Position numbers and translations under genes: made by a program
DNA from: an uncultured bacterium
GTDB taxonomy: Bacteria > Elusimicrobiota > Elusimicrobia > Elusimicrobiales > Elusimicrobiaceae
DNA: 64,000 bases
Direction: 5' to 3'
Assembly (NCBI GenBank): GCA_949294085.1
Contig: CASFFX010000011.1
Coordinates: forward strand, 47,636-111,635
Notes under the pieces: generated by a model
Databases searched by the model: none
Told to the model about the DNA's origin: nothing
The model's input: the letters and a program-made list of their open reading frames with translations, nothing else
Part shown: one piece after another, positions 41,418 through 50,759 of the stretch
Numbering within the stretch: the stretch's first letter is position 1
Layout of the letters: each line of letters begins with the position of its first letter

Positions 41418-43646
41418 GTGAAGCGCATTTCGTTCCGCTTGTTTATCGTGTTCTTCCTCGCGGCGGCAGTCGTCATTACGGCGGGGGTGGTGCTGTATTG
41501 GCGGCAGGTAAGCGGTATTTTGGAGCGGGACGTAAAAACCCATGTGGCCGCCGCCGGCGAAGAGGCCGCTTCCGACTTTAACCGGTTAATTCAAACCGAC
41601 CAGCAAGTGCTGGAATCCATTGCCATCACCGTAGAAGACACCTATCCTTGGACCGATTCCGCCCAACTGACGGGCTTCTTGCAACGCCAAACCCAACATA
41701 ATTATTTCAAGTCGCTCGGGGTCATTACGCTGGACGGCGACTTGTTCCTTTCCTCCCCGCGTTCGTTTAACTCCGTGTTCGTAACCGACGTTTTGGCCCG
41801 CACGCTGGAAGAAGGCCGCTATCTCTCCGTCCGCCAGGTGGACCCGTCCGACGGCGAGGATGTGTTGGTGCAGGCCGCCGTGCTGACCCATGGGAAGGAA
41901 CCCATTGGCGTACTGTTTGCCTTGCAGCAGCCCCAGCGCTACCGCCCGCTTTTGGCGCTTTCCGCTTTGGGCAACAAAGGCTATTCGCTGGTCATCCAGC
42001 AGGACGGCGTGCCGGTGCTGGGGTACCAAAAGGTTCGCTTTTCCAATTTGTTTGAGGCCCTTTCGGGCGCCGAGTTTGACGACGGCATTTCTCTCAATAC
42101 GCTGCGCCAGGCGGTGGCCCGCGGGGAACACGCGCTGGTGGGCTTTCGCAGCGAAACGGGCCATCGGTTTTTGCATTTTATTCCGCTTGCCATGAACGGG
42201 TGGTATATGGTGTCTGCCCTGCCCACCTTTTATGTGGCCCAGCAGGCCCAGCATTTAACGGCGCTTTCGCTGGGGCTGTTCGGCGCGATTTTTATTATTT
42301 TTTGCGCGTTGATTTTTTACATTTTGCACATGCGCGCCTACAGCAACCGCCAGCTGTATGCTTCGGCCTTTGTGGACCAGCTGACCGGAGCCGATAACTT
42401 CAACCGCATGTGCGAGCAGTTCCCCCAAAAACTGGCGGGATTAAACGGCAAGGCGGCGCTGATTATTTTTGACATTAACAAATTCAAAGTCATTAACGAT
42501 TTGCACGGCTACGAGCGCGGCAACCAGGTGCTCCAGCGGGTGGCGCGCGTTCTGCGGGAAAACATCGCGCCGGAGGAAGCCTTCTGCCGCTCCACGGCGG
42601 ACAATTTTGTCTTGCTGTTAAAATACGACGACCGCAAATCCTTCCGCGCCCGCTTAAAAGCGCTTTCCACCCAGCTCCGGCGCGACTGCACGGTAGAAGA
42701 TTCCTGCCTGATGATTGACGTGGCTTTTGGCGTGTATGAAATTACGGAGCCGATTCCGTTTTACATCATGCTGGACCGTGCCCACCTGGCCCTGGAAAAC
42801 GCCAAAAAAATGGCTTTTGACAAATGCGATTTTTACGATGACGCCGACCGCAGACGCATTGTGGCCGAAAAGCAAATTGAAAACACGATGGAAGACGCCT
42901 TGAAGCACGGCGATTTCGCCGTATTTCTGCAGCCCAAGTGCGATTTTGCCACCGGCCACATGCGCGGGGCCGAAGCCTTGGTGCGGTGGAACCGCTATCG
43001 GCAAGGGTTGGTGAAGCCGGATGACTTTATTCCGATTTTTGAAAAGAACGGTTTTATCTTGCGGCTGGATATGTTTATTTTGGAAGAAGCGGTGCGCCTG
43101 CTGGCCGCGTGGAAAGTTAAGGGCATAACGCCGGTGCCGCTGGCGGTCAATTTTTCGCGCCTGCACTTAAACGACACGCGCTATATCCCGCAAATGCTGC
43201 GGGTGGTGGATAAATACGATGTCCCCCATGAGATGATTGAAGTGGAGCTGACGGAAAGCGTGATTTTTAACAACTTAACCCGCGCGCAGAACGTCATCCA
43301 CCGCCTGCATAAAATGGGGTTTTCCGTGGCGATGGACGATTTCGGCTCCGGGTATTCTTCGTTAAACGTGTTGAAAAATTTGCAGTTTGACAGCATTAAA
43401 CTGGACAAAGAATTCTTAAGCGGATTTGAAAAAAATTCCCACGCCCAAAAAGTGATAGAGGGCGCCGTTTCCATGATTAAATCGCTGGGAATCCAAGTGG
43501 TGGCGGAAGGCGTGGAAACCCGCGAACAGGCCGATTTCTTGCGCAGCATCGGGTGCGACCTGGCCCAAGGCTATTTCTTCTCCCGCCCGCTGCCGGCCCC
43601 GCGTTTTGAAGCTTTGCTTAAAAGCGGCGGCACCCTGACCCAATAA
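41418..43646 (+). CDS. Membrane c-di-GMP phosphodiesterase with degenerate GGDEF and intact EAL domain
   Basis: The GTG start at 41418 has AAAGGAG upstream. The 742-residue protein has TM1 (residues 8-28), a Cache-like periplasmic sensor (about 30-280), TM2 (about 290-312), GGDEF (about 325-475) and EAL (about 490-735). In the GGDEF domain the signature is replaced (CRSTADNFVLLL), so no cyclase activity is expected. The EAL domain keeps all key residues: GAEALVRW, LAVNFSRLHL, ELTESV, MDDFGSGYSSL, KLDKEFL, VAEGVET and GYFFSRPLP. It should hydrolyse c-di-GMP in response to an external signal. A paralogue lies at 58399-60618. Confidence 0.92.
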   Translation: MKRISFRLFIVFFLAAAVVITAGVVLYWRQVSGILERDVKTHVAAAGEEAASDFNRLIQTDQQVLESIAITVEDTYPWTDSAQLTGFLQRQTQHNYFKSLGVITLDGDLFLSSPRSFNSVFVTDVLARTLEEGRYLSVRQVDPSDGEDVLVQAAVLTHGKEPIGVLFALQQPQRYRPLLALSALGNKGYSLVIQQDGVPVLGYQKVRFSNLFEALSGAEFDDGISLNTLRQAVARGEHALVGFRSETGHRFLHFIPLAMNGWYMVSALPTFYVAQQAQHLTALSLGLFGAIFIIFCALIFYILHMRAYSNRQLYASAFVDQLTGADNFNRMCEQFPQKLAGLNGKAALIIFDINKFKVINDLHGYERGNQVLQRVARVLRENIAPEEAFCRSTADNFVLLLKYDDRKSFRARLKALSTQLRRDCTVEDSCLMIDVAFGVYEITEPIPFYIMLDRAHLALENAKKMAFDKCDFYDDADRRRIVAEKQIENTMEDALKHGDFAVFLQPKCDFATGHMRGAEALVRWNRYRQGLVKPDDFIPIFEKNGFILRLDMFILEEAVRLLAAWKVKGITPVPLAVNFSRLHLNDTRYIPQMLRVVDKYDVPHEMIEVELTESVIFNNLTRAQNVIHRLHKMGFSVAMDDFGSGYSSLNVLKNLQFDSIKLDKEFLSGFEKNSHAQKVIEGAVSMIKSLGIQVVAEGVETREQADFLRSIGCDLAQGYFFSRPLPAPRFEALLKSGGTLTQ

Positions 43647-43664
43647 AGCTTCTTTTTCGGACGG

Positions 43665-43689
43665 CCCGCGCCCCAAGCGCGGGTTTTTT
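43665..43689 (+). terminator. Rho-independent terminator
   Basis: Stem CCCGCGC (43665-43671) with GCGCGGG (43677-43683), then six T. Confidence 0.85.
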
Positions 43690-43713
43690 GTGCCGGGGCA
43701 ACCCGTCTAAATA

Positions 43714-43722
43714 TGGTAAAAT
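43714..43722 (+). promoter_or_regulatory. Extended -10 promoter of the 2-oxoglutarate operon
   Basis: TGGTAAAAT, 38 nt before the first ATG, which has GGAGG upstream. It overlaps the in-frame ATG at 43713, which argues against that start. Confidence 0.55.
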
Positions 43723-43760
43723 CTACGAATACAAACCGATTTTTGGAGGACCCGCCTTTT

Positions 43761-45020
43761 ATGAAGCATACCATTTGGATTGTGGACGTTACCAACCGGG
43801 ACGGCGTGCAAACTTCCCGCCTGGGCTTATCCAAACTGCAAAAGACCATGCTCAATATGTATCTGAACGAATTGGGAGTGGCGTTTTCCGAGTTTGGATT
43901 TCCGACCACCAATCACGAAATTAATTACTTAAACGCCAATTTGGAATTGGTGCAGCAGGGCGTGATAGACAAAACCCGCCTAAGCGGCTGGCTGCGCGCC
44001 GTGGAAGGCGACGTGGAACTGGCCTACCGCAATGTGCCGGGGCTGAAATATTGCAATTTGTCCATGTCCACCTCGGACCAAATGCTCGCCGGCAAATTCG
44101 GCGGCAAATTTAACCGCAAGGATATTTTGAACAAAGCCGTCCGCGCGGTGCACCTGGCCAAGGAAAAAGGCGCCTTGGGCGTGGGCGTAAACGCCGAGGA
44201 CGCTTCCCGCACGGACTTGGATTTTTTGATTGAATTTGCAGGCGCCGCCAAAGAAGCCGGCGCGGTGCGTTTTCGCTATTGCGACACGCTGGGCTACGAC
44301 ACGCCGGACGTGATTTATGAACGCATCCGCAAAATTGCCGAAGCCACCCATATTGACATAGAGCTGCATTGCCATAACGATTTGGGGATGGCGGTGGCCA
44401 ACTCCGTCATGGGGGCGCGCGGCGCGGTGGACGGCGGTTCGGACGCGTTTATCAACACGACGGTCAACGGCTTGGGCGAACGGGCCGGCAATGCGGACTT
44501 GGTGTCCTGCCTGCTGGCGATCGTGCACGGCAGCGGGATGAAAGATTACCAGCTCAACCCCAATATCCGGCTGAACAAAGCCTGGCAGCTGGCCAAATAC
44601 GCTTCGTATGCGTTTGGCGTACCGATTCCCATTAACCAGCCGGCGGTGGGGGCCAATGCGTTTGCGCACGAATCGGGCATCCATGCCGACGGCGCGCTAA
44701 AAGACCGCCGCAACTATGAACTGTATGACTTTGAAGAACTGGGCCGCGGCGAGCCGGAAGTGATTGAAACCGGCCGCGTGATTACCACCGGCGAATACGG
44801 CGGAATTAAGGGCTTTCGCAACGTGTATGAAAAATTGGAGCTGGAATTTAAGAACGATGCCCACGCCCGCGAAATTTTGGAACTGGTGCGCTACGCCAAC
44901 GTGCATAACCAATTGCCGCTGGTGGAAAGCGAATTGCGCTTTATTTATCACCACCCGGACATTGCCGCCAAGGTGATGACCATTACCCCTCATTATACGG
45001 GAGAAGAAAAAAATGCTTAA
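43761..45020 (+). CDS. Homocitrate/Re-citrate synthase-like enzyme (LeuA superfamily)
   Basis: Start set at [17 protein letters not shown] (ATG 43761, GGAGG upstream), giving 419 residues. A DRE-TIM metallolyase with NRDGVQTSR (metal and substrate Arg-Asp), [11 protein letters not shown] (metal His pair), [16 protein letters not shown] and the lid motif [19 protein letters not shown]. The HADG form is typical of homocitrate/Re-citrate synthases rather than LeuA (HQDG). It lacks the LeuA leucine regulatory domain. The partner dehydrogenase has isocitrate-type residues, so acetyl-CoA plus oxaloacetate to citrate is inferred. Homocitrate or isopropylmalate synthesis cannot be excluded without a tree. 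Confidence 0.8.
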   Translation: MKHTIWIVDVTNRDGVQTSRLGLSKLQKTMLNMYLNELGVAFSEFGFPTTNHEINYLNANLELVQQGVIDKTRLSGWLRAVEGDVELAYRNVPGLKYCNLSMSTSDQMLAGKFGGKFNRKDILNKAVRAVHLAKEKGALGVGVNAEDASRTDLDFLIEFAGAAKEAGAVRFRYCDTLGYDTPDVIYERIRKIAEATHIDIELHCHNDLGMAVANSVMGARGAVDGGSDAFINTTVNGLGERAGNADLVSCLLAIVHGSGMKDYQLNPNIRLNKAWQLAKYASYAFGVPIPINQPAVGANAFAHESGIHADGALKDRRNYELYDFEELGRGEPEVIETGRVITTGEYGGIKGFRNVYEKLELEFKNDAHAREILELVRYANVHNQLPLVESELRFIYHHPDIAAKVMTITPHYTGEEKNA

Positions 45021-46266
45021 ACAAACCCTTGCGGAAAAAATTATTTCCGCTCATACGGCCGCCCCGGTCCGCGCGGGAGATTTCGTCGTGGCGGATGTGG
45101 ACGTTACCGCCGTGCAGGACGGCACCGGCCCGCTGACGGTGGCCGAATTGGAAAAAGCCGGTTTTACTACGGTAAAAAATCCGGCCCGTACCATTTTATT
45201 TATTGACCACGCCGCGCCCAGCCCGCGCAAAGAACTCTCCAACACCCATTTGGTGCTGCGGGAGTTTGCCAAACGGACGGGGGCTGTGCTGTCCGAAATT
45301 GGCGAAGGCGTATGCCACCAGCTGCTGGTGGAAAAATACGTAAACCCCGGCGAAATTTTGATTGGGGCCGATTCACACACGTGCACGTCGGGCGCGCTGG
45401 GTGCGTTTGCCACCGGCATGGGCTCTACGGATGTGGCCGTCGGCATGGCAATCGGCAAAACCTGGCTGAAAGTGCCGGCCACGTTTAAGGTGGAAGTAAC
45501 CGGCAAGTTTCAACCCGGCGTGGGCGCCAAGGATTTGATTTTACACTTGATTGGCCTCATCGGTGCGGACGGAGCCACCTACAAAGCGCTGGAGTTTTGC
45601 GGCGACACCATTGAAAATATGGAAATGGCGGACCGGTTTACGCTTTCCAATATGGCGGTGGAAGCGGGTGCCAAGGCGGGGCTGATTGCCACGGACGAAA
45701 AAACCAAAAAATACCTGCAGGAACACGGCCGCGGGGACCGGTTTAAGGAAATCAAACCGGACGAAGGCGCCTCGTACGAACGCGTGATTCGGATAGACGC
45801 TTCCCAGTTGGAACCGACGGTTTCCTGCCCGCACAAAGTGGATAACGTCAAAAAAGCCAAAGAATTGGCGGACGTAAAGGTCAATCAAATTTACGTGGGC
45901 ACCTGCACCAACGGGCGGATAGAGGATTTGCGCTTGGTGGCCCAAATTTTGAAAGGCAAAAAAATTGCCGACGGCGTACGCTTGTTTGTTACGCCCGCTT
46001 CGCGCAGCGTATTGCTGCAGGCGCTGAAGGAAGGCCTCATTGAAACGTTGGTGCAAAGCGGCGCTTCCGTGCAGACGCCGGGCTGCGGCCCTTGCGTGGG
46101 CGTGCATGGCGGCATTTTGGGCGACGGCGAAGTGTGCTTGTCCACCCAGAACCGCAATTTTCAGGGCCGCATGGGCAACACCAAAGGCTTTATTTATTTG
46201 TGCAGCCCCGCCGTGGCGGCGGCCAGCGCACTGACCGGACACATTACCGACCCGAGGGAGATTTAA
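45013..46266 (+). CDS. Aconitase-family hydratase, large subunit (LeuC/HacA type)
   Basis: A 417-residue [4Fe-4S] hydro-lyase subunit overlapping the synthase by 8 nt. It has IGADSHTCTSGALGAFATGMGSTDVA, the first cluster Cys at VGTCTNGRIEDL and the pair PGCGPCVGVHGG. The length is that of the archaeal-type two-subunit family (isopropylmalate, homoaconitate or citrate isomerases). It needs the small subunit encoded next. From the operon context it probably isomerises citrate to isocitrate via cis-aconitate. Confidence 0.85.
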   Translation: MLKQTLAEKIISAHTAAPVRAGDFVVADVDVTAVQDGTGPLTVAELEKAGFTTVKNPARTILFIDHAAPSPRKELSNTHLVLREFAKRTGAVLSEIGEGVCHQLLVEKYVNPGEILIGADSHTCTSGALGAFATGMGSTDVAVGMAIGKTWLKVPATFKVEVTGKFQPGVGAKDLILHLIGLIGADGATYKALEFCGDTIENMEMADRFTLSNMAVEAGAKAGLIATDEKTKKYLQEHGRGDRFKEIKPDEGASYERVIRIDASQLEPTVSCPHKVDNVKKAKELADVKVNQIYVGTCTNGRIEDLRLVAQILKGKKIADGVRLFVTPASRSVLLQALKEGLIETLVQSGASVQTPGCGPCVGVHGGILGDGEVCLSTQNRNFQGRMGNTKGFIYLCSPAVAAASALTGHITDPREI

Positions 46267-46267
46267 T

Positions 46268-46768
46268 ATGGAATTAAAAGGAAAAGCTTGGAAATTTGGC
46301 GATGATATCAGCACCGACCATATTGCACCGGGCCGCTTGTTTCATTTGCGCAGCAACCTGCCCGAAATGGCCAAACACGTTTTGGAAGATGCCGACCCTT
46401 CTTTTGCTTCTTCTATGAAAAAAGGCGATTTTGTGGTGGCGGGGAAAAATTTTGGGTTGGGGTCCTCGCGCGAGCACGCGCCCACCATCATCAAATTGGC
46501 CGGGGTCAGCGCGGTGCTGGCCAAAAGTTTTGCGCGTATTTTCTTCCGCAACGCGATCAACATCGGCTTGCTGCTAGTGGAGTGCGATACCGACAAAATT
46601 AACGCGGGCGACGAACTGGAAGTGGACGTGAAAGCCGGCGTGGTGCACAACCTGACGCAAAAAATTGATATCCCCGTTACGCCGCTGCCGGACGTGATGA
46701 TTAAAATTTTGCGGGAAGGCGGACTTATGGCCCATATTAAAAAACACGGCGGGTTTGATTTGGTATGA
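46268..46768 (+). CDS. Aconitase-family hydratase, small subunit (LeuD/HacB type)
   Basis: A 166-residue swivel-domain subunit 1 nt after the large subunit gene. It has WKFGDDISTDHIAPGRL, then the substrate-recognition loop FHLRSN, and the active-site AGKNFGLGSSREHAP. In archaeal relatives this loop distinguishes substrates: YLRT in homoaconitase and YLVY in isopropylmalate isomerase. The Arg here suggests a substrate with a charged side chain (citrate or homocitrate). It overlaps the dehydrogenase gene by ATGA. Confidence 0.85.
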   Translation: MELKGKAWKFGDDISTDHIAPGRLFHLRSNLPEMAKHVLEDADPSFASSMKKGDFVVAGKNFGLGSSREHAPTIIKLAGVSAVLAKSFARIFFRNAINIGLLLVECDTDKINAGDELEVDVKAGVVHNLTQKIDIPVTPLPDVMIKILREGGLMAHIKKHGGFDLV

Positions 46769-47769
46769 CGAAATTACACACGGTTACGCTTATCCCCGGG
46801 GACGGAATCGGCCCGGAAATTACCCGCGCGGTTACCCGGGTGCTGCACGCGGCAAACGCGCCCCTGGTGTGGGAAGAACAAGCCGCCGGCGCCGCCGTGC
46901 TGGAAACGGAAGGCTCCGTGCTGCCCCAGCGCGTGCTGGACAGTATTGCCAAAAACGGCGTGGCCCTCAAAGGCCCCATTACCACCCCGATTGGGAAGGG
47001 CTTTCGCAGTGTAAATGTGGCGCTTCGCAAAGCGCTGGATTTGTACGCCTGCGTGCGCCCGGCCAAAACGCTGCCCGGCGTAAAGAGCCGCTATACGGGG
47101 GTGGACTTGGTGATTGTGCGCGAAAATACCGAAGATTTGTACGCCGGATTGGAACGCAAAATTGACGAGGATACCGCCGAATCCATTAAACGCATTACGC
47201 GCGGCGCTTCGGAGCGGATTGCCCGTTATGCGTTTGCGTACGCCGTGCAAAACGGCCGCAAAAAAGTAACGGCGGTCAGCAAGGCCAACATCTGTAAATT
47301 TTCCGACGGGCTTTTTTTGGAAGCGGTGCGGAAGGTAGCGCAGGAATATCCGCAGATTGCTTACGAAGAAGTGCTGGTGGATAATTTGTGCATGCAGTTG
47401 GTTATCAATCCGGAAAATTACGATGTATTGGTATTGCCGAATTTGTATGGGGATATCGTGTCCGACCTGGCCGCCGGTTTAACGGGCGGGCTGGGCGTGG
47501 CTCCCGGGGCGAACATCGGGCAGAAAGCCGCCGTGTTTGAAGCCGTACACGGCAGTAGCCCTGCCTTGGCTGGCCAGCAAAAGGCCAATCCCACGGCGCT
47601 GCTGCTCAGCGCTTGTTTGATGCTTCGGCACTTGGGCGAAACCGCCTGTGCACAAAAAATAGAAGCGGCCTTGCTGCAGACGCTGCAGGAAGGAGAAACT
47701 CTTACGTTTGATTTGGGCGGGCACGCTTCTACGGACGAATTTGCCCAGGCCGTGATAGCGCATTTGTAA
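46765..47769 (+). CDS. NAD-type isocitrate dehydrogenase (decarboxylating), IDH/IPMDH superfamily
   Basis: A 334-residue beta-decarboxylating dehydrogenase. The substrate site reads FRSVNVALRKALDLYACVRP, giving Ser, Asn, Arg and Arg at the same spacing as Ser113, Asn115, Arg119 and Arg129 of E. coli isocitrate dehydrogenase. VRENTEDLYAG supplies the Arg153 and Tyr160 equivalents. Isopropylmalate dehydrogenases have Leu residues and VRELTGG there. In the cofactor region SSPALAGQ the NADP-specific Lys/Tyr pair of E. coli is absent, favouring NAD+. It would convert isocitrate to 2-oxoglutarate for glutamate synthesis. Last gene of the operon. Confidence 0.87.
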   Translation: MTKLHTVTLIPGDGIGPEITRAVTRVLHAANAPLVWEEQAAGAAVLETEGSVLPQRVLDSIAKNGVALKGPITTPIGKGFRSVNVALRKALDLYACVRPAKTLPGVKSRYTGVDLVIVRENTEDLYAGLERKIDEDTAESIKRITRGASERIARYAFAYAVQNGRKKVTAVSKANICKFSDGLFLEAVRKVAQEYPQIAYEEVLVDNLCMQLVINPENYDVLVLPNLYGDIVSDLAAGLTGGLGVAPGANIGQKAAVFEAVHGSSPALAGQQKANPTALLLSACLMLRHLGETACAQKIEAALLQTLQEGETLTFDLGGHASTDEFAQAVIAHL

Positions 47770-47784
47770 AACCAGCAGGAAAAC

Positions 47785-47821
47785 AAAAAATCCTCCGCTT
47801 ACAGCAAACGGAGGATTTTTT
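47785..47821. terminator. Bidirectional terminator
   Basis: A 13-bp stem AAAAAATCCTCCG (47785-47797) with CGGAGGATTTTTT (47809-47821), between convergent genes. Confidence 0.9.
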
Positions 47822-47832
47822 TGTGGACAAAT

Positions 47833-48930
47833 TTATTTTACTGCGACCGGCGCGATGACTTCGGATTCCGCGTCCAACGGCAGAACTTGGGCCTGCACCG
47901 CCGCAAAATCAATTTGGCTCAAATCCACTTGGCGGATTTGGCTGTTGTTCATCGTGCGGTAGTAGAAAGCGGGCCGCGTCATATCGGTAACGCTGGTCCA
48001 TTGGGTGGCGCTGGGAAGGTTGGGTATTTTTTCGCCGGCGGCAAATTCCACGCCAATGGGAATATCAAAGTTGTTTAAGATATGAAACGCCTGCAATACG
48101 CCGGCCCGGGCATCGGGTGCGGCGGGCGCCGTGTGCAAATAGAAAAATGCCCGCACAAAACGGGAAGGCGGCGTAATGTCGCCGGGCAGGCCCCACATGC
48201 CGGCCCCGGCCCCAAAGGCGGAGAGTTTCGTTTTCCCGTAAGAAACGGGGGCCACGTCTCCCGCCTGCAGGTGTACGTAATTGTTCAAATGTGTTACCTG
48301 CCACGGGAACGAAGGCGAATTGGTCAGCACGCCAACGGTATTTTCGTAAATGTGGCGCTGGCCGTTGTTTTCAATTTCCAGCACAATGCTGCGGCCCGAA
48401 GCGTCCGCAATGCGCCAATGTCCGGTGGAGGCGGTTTCTTGGCCCGGCTGCGGAGGATAGATGGTTACAATGTCAACTTTTTTCAGCCCGTTGATGACTT
48501 CTTCCACCGTGGCAAAATTGGTCAGCATCCAGCGCACCAATTCCACGTCCGCCACCGATTTTTTGGCGCGCTTGGCGTTAAACGGAGCCAGGCTGCCGTA
48601 GCCCGAGAAGTAGAAAATCCCCGCGGCCAACCCTTTTTCGTTTACGCCTTCGCCGATAAACGGGTCTTTCACCACGCTGATGCCAACGGCCCCATATTTA
48701 TTTTTCCAGGATAAGCCGTTTTGCCCTTGCGGTGTGAAAGAGGTGTTTTTTTGCCCGCGCGGCAGGATGACCAGTTTGCTCTCCAGCGAAAATCCGCCCC
48801 ACTCAATGGTGCGTGCTTGCAGCTGGGTGCCGTCCTGCGTGCGGAAGGCAATTCCGGTACAGGCATTGGCGGGCAGTCCGTTCCCGGCGGCCAACGCCCA
48901 TGCCAAGGTTAAAGCAAGTATTTTTTTCAT
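47833..48930 (-). CDS. Secreted choloylglycine hydrolase (bile salt hydrolase / penicillin V acylase family)
   Basis: A 365-residue Ntn hydrolase with a signal peptide ending ANA, so cleavage exposes Cys24 (CTGIAFRTQDG) as the N-terminal nucleophile. Other family positions are seen: LQARTIEW with Arg, GEGVNEKGLAAGIFYF, LTNSPSFPWQ with Asn and Trp, and PPSRFVRAFFYL with Arg. It hydrolyses an amide bond of conjugated bile salts or N-acyl compounds in the periplasm or outside. The Gram-negative exported form fits a gut bacterium. Substrate choice between bile salts and acyl-homoserine or penicillin V type amides cannot be told from sequence. Confidence 0.88.
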   Translation of the reverse strand: MKKILALTLAWALAAGNGLPANACTGIAFRTQDGTQLQARTIEWGGFSLESKLVILPRGQKNTSFTPQGQNGLSWKNKYGAVGISVVKDPFIGEGVNEKGLAAGIFYFSGYGSLAPFNAKRAKKSVADVELVRWMLTNFATVEEVINGLKKVDIVTIYPPQPGQETASTGHWRIADASGRSIVLEIENNGQRHIYENTVGVLTNSPSFPWQVTHLNNYVHLQAGDVAPVSYGKTKLSAFGAGAGMWGLPGDITPPSRFVRAFFYLHTAPAAPDARAGVLQAFHILNNFDIPIGVEFAAGEKIPNLPSATQWTSVTDMTRPAFYYRTMNNSQIRQVDLSQIDFAAVQAQVLPLDAESEVIAPVAVK

Positions 48931-49087
48931 AGCCCCTCCTACTAGGCATTATAAAAAAGATGCGTTCTTATAAACGATACAAAAAAAGATTAGATTGTGT
49001 GTGGTAAAATAAAAAAGAGGGAGCCCTGGGCCTTAAATGCCTGGCAAAATGGGCCCAATGGCCCTGGCGGGCGCGGCGGCAATCCCT

Positions 49088-49093
49088 TATACT
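49088..49093 (+). promoter_or_regulatory. -10 element of the M20 peptidase gene, leaderless geometry
   Basis: TATACT, then GTTACT, then ATG (6-nt spacing). A second candidate, TGGTAAAAT at 49002-49010, lies farther upstream. Confidence 0.5.
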
Positions 49094-49099
49094 GTTACT

Positions 49100-50563
49100 A
49101 TGAAGAAATCCCCTTTGCTTTTGATTTTCGTCGGCATTTTGGGCGGGAGTTTGTGCTCGGGTCCCTCGGCCTGGGCGCAGCGCGGCATGGCGCCCAAGGG
49201 ACTGCGTTCGCTAAAAATAAGAAAGAAAGTGTCAGCCCGTATGCCGAAAATTCCTTCGCAGGTCAGCCAGCGGATTCGTACCGGTGTGGACCATGCGGCG
49301 GCGCAGGCCCGCGTAAAACGCCTAAAACAGCAGGAACAGAAGGTGCTCTCTCGCATTAACGATTACCGGGATTTGGTGGTGGAAATGCAAAAAAACATGA
49401 TTGCGGCGCGTGCCGTTTCGCCGCATGACGGCGGCCCGGGCGAAAAAGCCAAAGTGGACTATTTAATGCGCCTGCTGAAAACAATGAAATTTGACGAGCT
49501 GTATGTCATTAACATCAAAGACCCCAAAGCGCCCGACGGCGTGCGTCCCAACATTATTGCCAAATACTACGGGCAGGACACCCGCCGCAACTTGTGGGTT
49601 ATGGCCCATACGGACGTAGTGCCCCCGGGCGATTTGAATTTGTGGAAAACGGACCCGTTCCAGGCCGTGGTGGAAGGCGACAAAATTTACGGCCGCGGCG
49701 CGGAGGACAATCACCAAGGGCTGATTTCATCCGTCTTGGCGGCCAAAGCCTTGATGGACGCCGGGGTGCGCCCCCGCTACAATTATTCGCTGTTAATCAA
49801 TGCCGATGAAGAACTGGGCGGAGAATACGGCTTGATTCCGTTGCTGCGGGACTATAAACACATCTTTACCCCGCAGGACGTGTTTTTGGTGCCGGACGCC
49901 GGCAATGCCGAGGGAACCATGGTCCAAGTGGCCGAAAAGAACATGATGTGGCTCAAATTTACCGTGCACGGCAAGCAAGCCCATGCGTCCCTGCCCAAAA
50001 GCGGTACCAATGCGGCGCGGGCGTCCAGCTATTTAATGGTGCAGTTGGATAAAGCCCTGCACAAAAAATTCAATCGCAAAGACCGCCTTTTCTCCCCGGA
50101 ATCTGTCAGCACGTTTGAACCTACCAAGCGGGAAGCGGCCGACGCGGCCCTGAACACTATCCCGGGTACGGACACATTCTATTTGGATTGCCGTATTTTG
50201 CCTTGTTACACCAATGAGGAAGTACTGGCCGAAATTGCCCGCGTCCGCCAAGAAGTGGAAGCCAAATTCCACGTGCGCGTGGAGGTGGAGGTAACGCTGC
50301 AGGAAACCCATTTGCCTACGGACCGCAAAAACGCCTTTGTGCAATTGGTGTTAAAAGCGGTCAAAGAAGTGTATCAAAATAAACCCAAGGTGATGGGCGA
50401 CAGCGGAAGCACCGTGGCTTCCTTTGTGCGCAACGAGGGCTTTCCGGCGGTGGTGTTTTCCAAACTGGTGGACACCGCCCACCAACCCAATGAATACAGC
50501 AGCATTGCCAATACGCTGGGCGATGCCAAAGTGTTCTCGCTGACGATGATGCGGCTGGAATAA
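49100..50563 (+). CDS. Secreted M20-family metallopeptidase
   Basis: Start set at MKKSPLLLIFVGILGG (ATG 49100): it gives a perfect signal peptide (cleavage after SAWA) and lies 6 nt after a TATACT box; an in-frame ATG at 49037 would add 21 odd residues. The 487-residue di-zinc peptidase has AHTDVVPPGD (His-x-Asp), GRGAEDNHQG (bridging Asp), NADEELGGEYG (Glu-Glu), LVPDAGNAEG (Asp) and DTAHQPNEYSS (His), with a dimerisation domain between. It likely cleaves dipeptides or N-acyl amino acids in the periplasm. No Shine-Dalgarno is present. Confidence 0.88.
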   Translation: MKKSPLLLIFVGILGGSLCSGPSAWAQRGMAPKGLRSLKIRKKVSARMPKIPSQVSQRIRTGVDHAAAQARVKRLKQQEQKVLSRINDYRDLVVEMQKNMIAARAVSPHDGGPGEKAKVDYLMRLLKTMKFDELYVINIKDPKAPDGVRPNIIAKYYGQDTRRNLWVMAHTDVVPPGDLNLWKTDPFQAVVEGDKIYGRGAEDNHQGLISSVLAAKALMDAGVRPRYNYSLLINADEELGGEYGLIPLLRDYKHIFTPQDVFLVPDAGNAEGTMVQVAEKNMMWLKFTVHGKQAHASLPKSGTNAARASSYLMVQLDKALHKKFNRKDRLFSPESVSTFEPTKREAADAALNTIPGTDTFYLDCRILPCYTNEEVLAEIARVRQEVEAKFHVRVEVEVTLQETHLPTDRKNAFVQLVLKAVKEVYQNKPKVMGDSGSTVASFVRNEGFPAVVFSKLVDTAHQPNEYSSIANTLGDAKVFSLTMMRLE

Positions 50564-50580
50564 ACGGTTTGGCTTTTTCA

Positions 50581-50608
50581 AAGCCCCTGCAGAAGCGGGG
50601 GCTTTTTT
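50581..50608 (+). terminator. Rho-independent terminator after the M20 peptidase gene
   Basis: Stem AAGCCCCTGC (50581-50590) with GCGGGGGCTT (50595-50604, one G-T pair), AGAA loop, then T-tract. From 50609 to 50759 nothing recognisable is seen. Confidence 0.85.
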
Positions 50609-50759
50609 GTGGGGAAATATAGAATTTAAGAGCGGAGGTTTGCCCCGACGGGGGGCCTTAAAACGCACAGAAAAGGGAGTGCCCTTGTACTGCTGCGGGG
50701 GCCAGCTGGCGTGCTTCAGCGGCCCGCCGGGAGCGGGGGAAAAGCGTTGGGCCGGGCTG

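Noticed and set aside
43761..47769. Leucine biosynthesis operon
   Set aside because: Isocitrate-type residues in the dehydrogenase and the HLRS loop of the small subunit argue against isopropylmalate; no leucine regulatory domain in the synthase.
49037..49099. Longer start for the M20 peptidase
   Set aside because: It adds 21 residues before an otherwise perfect signal peptide and its ribosome binding site would be about 16 nt away.
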